A stretch of DNA of 64,000 nt from Armillaria gallica (lineage: Eukaryota > Basidiomycota > Agaricomycetes > Agaricales > Physalacriaceae). The stretch spans positions 186,001 through 250,000 of the forward strand of contig JBANDB010000014.1 of assembly GCA_037576215.1 (NCBI GenBank). The letters are read 5' to 3'. The number at the start of each line of letters is the position of its first letter. Position 1 is the first letter of the stretch. Of the stretch, positions 58,237-64,000 are shown in pieces. Both the position numbers and the translations under genes were made by a program. The notes beneath the pieces were generated by a model that saw only the letters and a program-made list of their open reading frames with translations, was not told where the DNA came from and did not search any database.

Positions 58237-58795
58237 ATGGCTTCGCTCACCCTCAAGTCCTTTGCATCTCGTCTCTCACGCCGCCACTTTTCATCGACGC
58301 CACACCGCTTTGACCACTACCTCGATGCCGACTTTCACGTCCGTCCCTTCCCTTCACTGTCTGTACCAACCTGACCCATCAGTAGACTTTTAAAAAAGTG
58401 ACCACAGCCGAAGGACGCATCGTTCTCGTTGACTTTTACGCAGAGTAAGCAGGGTCGTTTAGCCATGCTCATAAGCTTACGTTTCGCAGCTGGTGTCAGC
58501 CATGCAAAGTTCTCTCTCCCATTCTCGAACAGCTTACCGACGATCCTGCTACCGAGACTGCGTCCCGTCAGCCCTTGGACCTCGTCACCATTAACAGTGA
58601 TACCGAGGAGGGAAGAGAGCTCTGTCAGCGATTCAAGGTGCGTTTACTTGTTGTCATGGTATATCCTCGTGTTGACCACGGAGCCAGGTACGTGCGCTTC
58701 CAACAGTCGTCGCTTTCCAGGGAGGCAAGGCCATCAAGACATTTACCGGCGCACTTAGGGAACACCAGGTCCGCCAGTTTTTGAGGGAGATATGA
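58237..58795 (+). CDS. Thioredoxin, mitochondrial type, active site WCQPC
   Basis: Four exons. Exon 1 (58237-58338) encodes a mitochondrial-type presequence, MASLTLKSFASRLSRRHFSS, and YLDADFH. Then TFKKVTTAEGRIVLVDFYA, DWCQPCKVLSPILEQL, LDLVTINSDTEEGREL, and after the last intron VRALPTVVAFQGGKA and the final helix ending FLREI (TGA 58793-58795). Thioredoxins reduce protein disulfides through their CxxC. Both cysteines and the cis-Pro (ALPT) are present, but the usual WCGPC has Gln for Gly. The presequence indicates mitochondria. It is divergent from the cupredoxin gene, 131 bp apart. Confidence 0.88.
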
Positions 58796-58914
58796 TTATT
58801 ATTCCGCAGACTCGAATACGATATAAAATGAAACATCCTATTGCTCTCAATTTTGGCGTTCTACCTTCTCGACGCGTCCTCTGCTGGGCCACAACCTGAT
58901 CAACTCTTATGCAT

Positions 58915-58980
58915 TACCGGCACCCAGGATTGAACTAGGCGTCAGTCGATTGCTCACCCACCATCTAAGCAACACCCCCT
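58915..58980 (-). pseudogene. tRNA-Phe relic
   Basis: The minus strand contains GCTTAGATGGTGGGTGAGC like a D-arm, then CGACTGA like the Phe anticodon loop, then directly TAGTTCAATCCTGGGTGCC like a T-arm. The anticodon 3' half and variable loop are missing and the acceptor ends do not pair. It lies between the two intact tRNA-Phe genes. Confidence 0.45.
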
Positions 58981-59429
58981 GCATTCTCCAGGCCCTTTTC
59001 CCAACCTTTACCGGTAACCCCGAGGCTTATTCAAGAAAACGCGACGTTCACATTCGATACTGCGCGAACCTTGGATGCTGTTAGGCATATAAGAAAACGA
59101 CTCTCCCGACGATATTCCTAGTCGTCAGTACCAAAACATTTGCGGGTCGTTATGAATCTATCGCTCCCACCCCTCGTCTCCTCCGTTACATTAAACATCA
59201 TTCGCATACCGGGCTTATGAAAGGGCGCCGATTCGGGCGAATGACGCAACAATACCCTAGGTACCAAAACCCGCCACTGTGACCCTGTTGCTCTTCCAAT
59301 CTTAGTCTAAGCAATGGAAACAATGACTTGTCACTAGTCACGGAGCACTGAGTCGAGAAACCTTACTAGAGACGAAGTTGATTTCTTCTCCGATGGAGGT
59401 AAGGCAACATAAATGACTCATTATCTAAG

Positions 59430-59520
59430 GGGGCATAGCTCAGCTGGGAGAGCAACAGACTGAAGTGCATCACATCGCCTAAGTCTTCTGGAGGTCCCCG
59501 GTTCAATCCCGGGTGCCCCC
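59430..59520 (+). tRNA. tRNA-Phe (GAA) with intron
   Basis: It starts GGGGGCATAGCTCAGCTGGG, anticodon loop CTGAAG with GAA, an intron of about 20 nt, then TCTGGAGGTCCCCGGTTC and the end GGGTGCCCCC. The mature part is identical to the tRNA at 56979-57068; only the intron differs. It is on the opposite strand, 2.4 kb away. Confidence 0.93.
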
Positions 59521-60545
59521 ATCTCTAAATTCATTGTAGGATTTTTGGTTGATTGCGTTGTGGGCCATTTTGATCTTTTTTCAGCATTGAATCAACAATT
59601 GCCCCGGCTCACTGGCCAGACGGTCACTCGAGTGGCCACTGACAAGTCTCGATTCTCAATTCTCTCTTCATGAACCGTTGCTATTACTGTAATCCCCAAA
59701 CATCACCTGTCTCCTCATCGATATGCTTTTACTTTGTATGCATGAGGGATAGATATGTACAGTAAATGGAAACCAGTTCAATTCAACACACAAACTGCGG
59801 GCATGAAGGGAAGGGACACGTGGGCCGTGGGTAGCAGCGAACGGTCAATAATTATCCGGTAGGGGGAGGATATTTTCATTCCTAACGTCAACACTCCTAC
59901 CGCGCGCGTCGATTAGTTCAAGGAAATATCGCAAGAGGAGAGCGCTGGACGTGCGAGAGAAGAAAGGTCACAGGTTCACCGATAGAGCGTTGCAGGTGGA
60001 ATAGCCAACGTCGCTCCCTCCCTGGTCGAGTTCCTAGCTTCGGCGGAGGGTCGTTATTTTGACCACCTGAAAGTGTAAGCCCTCCCATTCATAAATTTCC
60101 ATCGCGTACATGGGCAGCGCCAGCATTCCTGTTACCTATTAATCAGTTCACGCAAGGGATACTGATTTCCCCTTTGTTGGCATGGTATCATTGCAGAAGC
60201 CGTCTGACGTTCTGTGTCATTGAGTGCGATACGTTGAGGATAGAACGTCTCAGGGAATGTGTCGTGAATCTCCAGTGTGAGGAATATATCGTCTCTTCTC
60301 TCTTGGTCGAGAGCTGTGAAGTTCGCCTTTGGGAAACTTCTCCCTGCTGCGTAAGCGACGGTCGTGCCATTTGGGAGCTGGGAACGAGGGCCGAGGACGT
60401 AGCAACACACCACGAGAGCCGAATCTTGATAACATTCCCGGTGCCGTCGTAACTTCCCTGTAGGTCTGTACAAATCTCTCATAGACGACGTTCGCCTCCC
60501 ACAAAAAAATCTATTGCGTAGTATGCTGTTCCTCAAGCATCCGCT
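59521..60545. other. Intergenic stretch between tRNA-Phe and the TLC gene
   Basis: No gene is called. A minus-strand frame at 60536-60132 lies immediately downstream of the TLC gene stop and is probably its 3' flank. Confidence 0.4.
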
Positions 60546-61697
60546 CTACTTTGGCGCGGTCCCATTACTAGTATGATTCTTGACTGTAGTATCCCCAGAG
60601 AATCGTTTCCGAATAGCCTCAATCATCTTCCCGAACCTAATCCCAGGCATGAGCACGACAACCAGAAAAAGAAGAATGTCCACGCACCATAACCAGTTCA
60701 GACCCTGCAACACGACATTCCCTCCTCCATAAATAAAGATATAAGCTAACGGCACTTGACGCCGGACTTGGTATAGCGTATGCGCGAATTGATATGACTA
60801 GTGCCGATCGAGGATTAGGGCCGAGCGCTAAAAAAAAACCACGCGTAAAACACGTACGACATACATCCCTCCATAGACGAGCCTCACTACGAAGAACGTG
60901 ACAAGGAGGAACAAGCCGTTGATGAGCTGGAAGTTGCTCCCGGTACGGTTGGTCTTGTCGAGGAACCAGTGGATGTTAAGGAAGAACGTGCTCCTGCAAA
61001 GGGAAGGGTGTGAACGAGAAAGGCGAGAGATTGATAGAACGACATACGCTTCCCAGAGAAGACACCGCGCCGCATAGTATGCCAAAAATGGTTTCTACAC
61101 ACGAGATTCAGCAAGGGTGAGACGACAAACACGAACAGAACGACAGACGTACAAACGATCCGAGATAGATGGCCAAACACGCTAGGCCGTGCACGACAAA
61201 ACCGATATCCACAAAGTTGATGATCGCATCGACGGTGTCCCAGATGAAGTACCTGCACGCCCAACTCAAAATCATCCGTTCCTTCATTCACAAACGGCGA
61301 GTCTCACCCACTAGAAACAGCAATCAGCCTCCCCACCCTGTCCTCTTCCCACCCAAAGGCGCGATCCCAGTCCAACGCTTCGAGGTTCAGACACCCCAGC
61401 GCGAGCGGGATGACCAGCAAGACGTGTGCTTGGGACACGACGTGTATACACCTGCGCCCATACATGAACAGCAAACACAGACCAAGAAAACGCAACCAAC
61501 CAGTTATTCCTCGCCCTCCGTCCCATCTTACCGTACGTGTCGGGGAAGAATGCATGGCTGGCGAGAGGCGCGACGACGAGATGGATAAACGTGAAAAAGG
61601 CGAGGGAGGCGAGGAGCGTGGGGAGGTGGGGCGGGAGGGCAGTGAGCCCTGCGTCAAGGGCGTAAGTGGTGAGCGTGTCCATGGGGTTGTAAGACAC
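60546..61697 (-). CDS. TLC-domain multi-pass membrane protein (TMEM56/TLCD4-like)
   Basis: Start ATG at 61697 (MSYNPMDTLTTYALDAG). Exon 1 ends at MGRRARNNW, spliced to CIHVVSQAHVLLVIPLALGC and AFGWEEDRVG. Next come GYFIWDTVDAIINFVDIGF and VVHGLACLAIYLGSF, then KPFLAYYAARCLLWE, STFFLNIHWFLDKTNRTGS, LVTFFVVRLVYGGMY and a final membrane segment before GTAPK (TAG 60548-60546). About five short introns separate these. The conserved RNNW, YFIWDT and FLNIHWFLD blocks are typical of the TLC family, which includes membrane lipid-handling proteins. Its location is probably the ER or plasma membrane. The final exon junctions were not worked out base by base. Confidence 0.8.
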
Positions 61698-62423
61698 GGC
61701 CTTTGGGGAAGGTCATGGTTATTACATACGAGGCCCGGGTCACTGGGTGCCGATCGGCCTCTTTAATGTACGAATCATGCCGGGTTTCAGTAAGCCTCGA
61801 TTTGAAAGATCCCTTTCCGCGTTTTCTCTTGCCGGCGTCGTGACGAGTCGTGGTGGTGGTTGAGAAGAAAATTGGGAATGGTTAGCGGCAGGAACCGATC
61901 CAGGGAAGTAAATAAATAATATGTGTTCTATTTCCAACGTTCATCACTTACAAAAGCCTACTACTTACCCTTCAAGTATTTACAGAATCCGACTCTTCTA
62001 CAACTATTTTCAGTGTTTCCTCAGTATCCTATCCTAATTCTAGCATCCCTTGTCCTTCAATCCACCACTTATTTGCCCACTCATCAATGATTGGTCAGCA
62101 TGATGACTCAAACATTCCCTGCAGCATTGTGGTCCCTTGCTCGGCTATGCCAGGGTAGTAACTGATGCAAGCGACTGTGCCAGGTCCTCTGAGTTTGAGA
62201 AATGGGTGAAGCATCTGAGGATACAATATCTGCAGCCTCAAAATGTTCACTGTGAGTGGGACTATTCTTCTAATGTCAGTAGTAAGTATTGTTTCAACCA
62301 TCAGAACAATTAAACACTTACCAGTTCATCATCCAGTTCACCTGCAAAAAACTGATTCAAGACCTCAATTGCAAAACCAATATACTCTCTTTGGTCTGCT
62401 ATTTTTTCCTCTGACAAAGCAAT
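61698..62423. other. Spacer with coding-like minus-strand segments
   Basis: Directly after the stop of the gene ending at 62424, the minus strand stays open in the same frame for about 28 codons (IALSEEKIADQREYIGF onward) and ends at a possible splice donor. Further on, 62301-62095 is an open minus-strand frame (IVPLTVNILRLQILYP, ending GMFESSC). These may be further exons or the remains of the adjacent gene. Toward 61700 the base composition returns to that of the other genes. Confidence 0.4.
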
Positions 62424-64000
62424 TCACTCAATTCCATCAATATAAGCCTGCTGATAGAAGAAGTCCATGTGATTCTCTTCAAATAGCTCTTGAAGTCTTC
62501 TGCGACATTCATCCCATGCAGGATCATCCTGCTTAATCTGGACAAGTGACAGAATATTCTTCTTGATTTGCATTTTGTAGTCACTGTCAAAATCATTGGA
62601 ATCCCCAACAGCCAGAATAAAGCAAACATTGAAAAGGATGTCAAGTGTGTAGAGATCCTTGATATGTTCATGTATGACTGAATCTTCAAGACAGGATTTT
62701 GGGTGATGTCCAAATGAGGAGAGCCTTGAGAGGTAGGATTTAATGATTTCTGCCAACCAGTATTGATATCCAGAAAGTTTAAAATACTCCAAGCATTGCA
62801 AGGCATGAAAGACACTGTACATTGTTGGGCTCCCTTCATGAAGGCACTTGGCTATGATTTTACCTGCCCATCGGGAAACAGAGGTTTGGGAATTGTAATG
62901 ATCAAACATCAGATTGACAACCACCTCCAGAGATCTATGTGACATGGCCTGCCACTGCATATGAACAAGCTCAGAGTAAATACTTAAAGCATTAACATGC
63001 AGAGTAGTATCTGCTTCTGATGGTATGGATTTCAATGTGTCTATGATGAAGTGTTCAATGACATTAAACACAGCAGTGTTTATCTCAGAAGAAGAAAAGT
63101 CATGGTTTGAAATGCCATCAAAGACTATGGAAAAAGCTTTGACTTCCACTGCAGGCTCTACTTGCTTTTTCAAGGCAAGTCTTGATATAAGAAATTTAGC
63201 AAACATCAGGAGAATCCTCAGTGATGGAGAGATAGAGGGAACATTTAAGGGGTGCACAAATACAGCAAACACCTGTAGGAGATAGGTTGTCATGTCTGTG
63301 AATAGATATTGGCAAATAGCATCATGGAATGTTATAGCTTTAACATTTGTTTGGACAATGTGCTTTGCAGAGTCAAATTCATCCTCTAGATTAGGATTTG
63401 TAAACACAGAAAGAACTGCCATGCATAGATCTATTGCAAAAGGATCATTGATAATGTCCACAGGGAGGTCTTCTAGCAGTGAGACTGCATCTCTAATGAG
63501 ATTGATCCAGACCAAGGGATGAAAACACCATGACTCATTACTAGAGTGTGACATGGCTTCATTATGGACAACTTTTTTGATAAATGAATATCTATCATGA
63601 TTTCCAAACAGATCAAGATCTATTGAGGCCTCAACATGTGGTGGAAGCACACATGGCATCTCTAGGAGGTAGATGCAAAAAGGCATCTCATTACAGAGAA
63701 CTAGATTGCAGCGTAATAACCGCTCAAGCTTGGTCTCTAGGCCAGCCACTGGTCTTTGAGGAAAGGTTGAAAGACACTGCTCTAACAATTGCTCCATCAA
63801 GCCAACATCATTGAACAGCTCTTTAGCTTTGTTCTGCAATGCTGAATGCAAACCACCAATAGCCTGAAGAGCAATACTCTGGACAGTGGGGTTTGATGAC
63901 ATGGAGAAGAGCCAATGCAGAGCCTCAACAGATAATTCACCTGATGCCAGCTGTACTGCCTCCAACTCTAATTCTTTTAGATCCTTCCAATTTTCAGCAT
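62424..64000 (-). CDS. C-terminal part of a large hypothetical protein (helical-repeat-like), 5' end outside window
   Basis: The frame is open from the right edge (first residues AENWKDLKELELEAVQLASG) to TGA at 62426-62424, about 525 residues without introns. It contains ALHWLFSMSSNPTVQSIAL near the start and many amphipathic helices, suggesting an armadillo/HEAT-like fold. It resembles the C-terminal part of large multicopy agaricomycete proteins that carry an N-terminal membrane domain (possibly the DUF6535 group, from memory only). Codon third positions are strikingly AT-rich compared with all other genes here. Coding-like sequence continues in frame after the stop, so the annotated end may be a premature stop. 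Confidence 0.5.
   Translation of the reverse strand, partial: AENWKDLKELELEAVQLASGELSVEALHWLFSMSSNPTVQSIALQAIGGLHSALQNKAKELFNDVGLMEQLLEQCLSTFPQRPVAGLETKLERLLRCNLVLCNEMPFCIYLLEMPCVLPPHVEASIDLDLFGNHDRYSFIKKVVHNEAMSHSSNESWCFHPLVWINLIRDAVSLLEDLPVDIINDPFAIDLCMAVLSVFTNPNLEDEFDSAKHIVQTNVKAITFHDAICQYLFTDMTTYLLQVFAVFVHPLNVPSISPSLRILLMFAKFLISRLALKKQVEPAVEVKAFSIVFDGISNHDFSSSEINTAVFNVIEHFIIDTLKSIPSEADTTLHVNALSIYSELVHMQWQAMSHRSLEVVVNLMFDHYNSQTSVSRWAGKIIAKCLHEGSPTMYSVFHALQCLEYFKLSGYQYWLAEIIKSYLSRLSSFGHHPKSCLEDSVIHEHIKDLYTLDILFNVCFILAVGDSNDFDSDYKMQIKKNILSLVQIKQDDPAWDECRRRLQELFEENHMDFFYQQAYIDGIE

Noticed and set aside
60132..60536. 134-codon minus-strand frame after the TLC gene
   Set aside because: It begins right after the TLC stop and carries no recognisable motif; more likely 3' flank.
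1..64000. Mating-type B locus with pheromone precursors, suggested by several CaaX ends
   Set aside because: No pheromone receptor (seven-helix STE3-type) and no short pheromone precursor frame was seen; the CaaX proteins are G-gamma and RBR ligases.

Overview
The window looks like nuclear DNA of a filamentous basidiomycete, most likely an agaricomycete. The support is: many short introns of about 48-60 nt with GT..AG borders, fungal-type G-protein gamma genes, TKL-type kinases, an F-box/LRR gene, small secreted cysteine-rich proteins, a GPI-type cupredoxin, and intron-containing tRNA-Phe genes. I cannot name the species.

Layout. The left edge (1-541) holds the 3' end of an anoctamin-like channel/scramblase gene. 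From about 0.8 to 51.5 kb lies a repeat-rich accessory block built on three copies of one cassette. Each cassette has a helical protein gene (here gene A), a divergent Uma2-like / PD-(D/E)XK-fold gene (gene B), and a large CCCH-coiled coil-RRM-KH-RBR ubiquitin ligase gene (gene C). Copy 1 (0.9-11.0 kb) is inverted relative to copy 2 (23.0-30.3 kb) and copy 3 (43.5-50.8 kb). Copies 1 and 2 form arms of a large inverted duplication. Its roughly 9.5 kb centre (12.5-22 kb) carries a TKL kinase and two tandem G-gamma genes. A divergent pair of small secreted protein genes lies inside arm 1 (6.1-7.9 kb) and outside arm 2 (33.2-35.0 kb). A second TKL kinase (51.6-53.6 kb, minus strand) lies beside copy 3.

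State of the copies. Copies 1 and 2 look intact for genes A and B. In copy 3, gene A is truncated and frameshifted and gene B has a 1-bp frameshift, while gene C is open and full length. The C genes end in a CaaX box in copies 2 and 3; copy 1 has lost it through stop codons. The two G-gamma proteins also end in CaaX boxes. A membrane-anchored signalling or self-recognition role for the whole block is a hypothesis only.

Right flank (57-62 kb). Ordinary single-copy genes return: tRNA-Phe, a GPI-type cupredoxin, a mitochondrial thioredoxin, a second tRNA-Phe and a TLC-domain membrane protein. The last 1.6 kb holds the 3' part of a visibly AT-richer gene running off the right edge.

The stretches 35-43 kb and 54-57 kb contain mainly decayed repeats and no confident gene.
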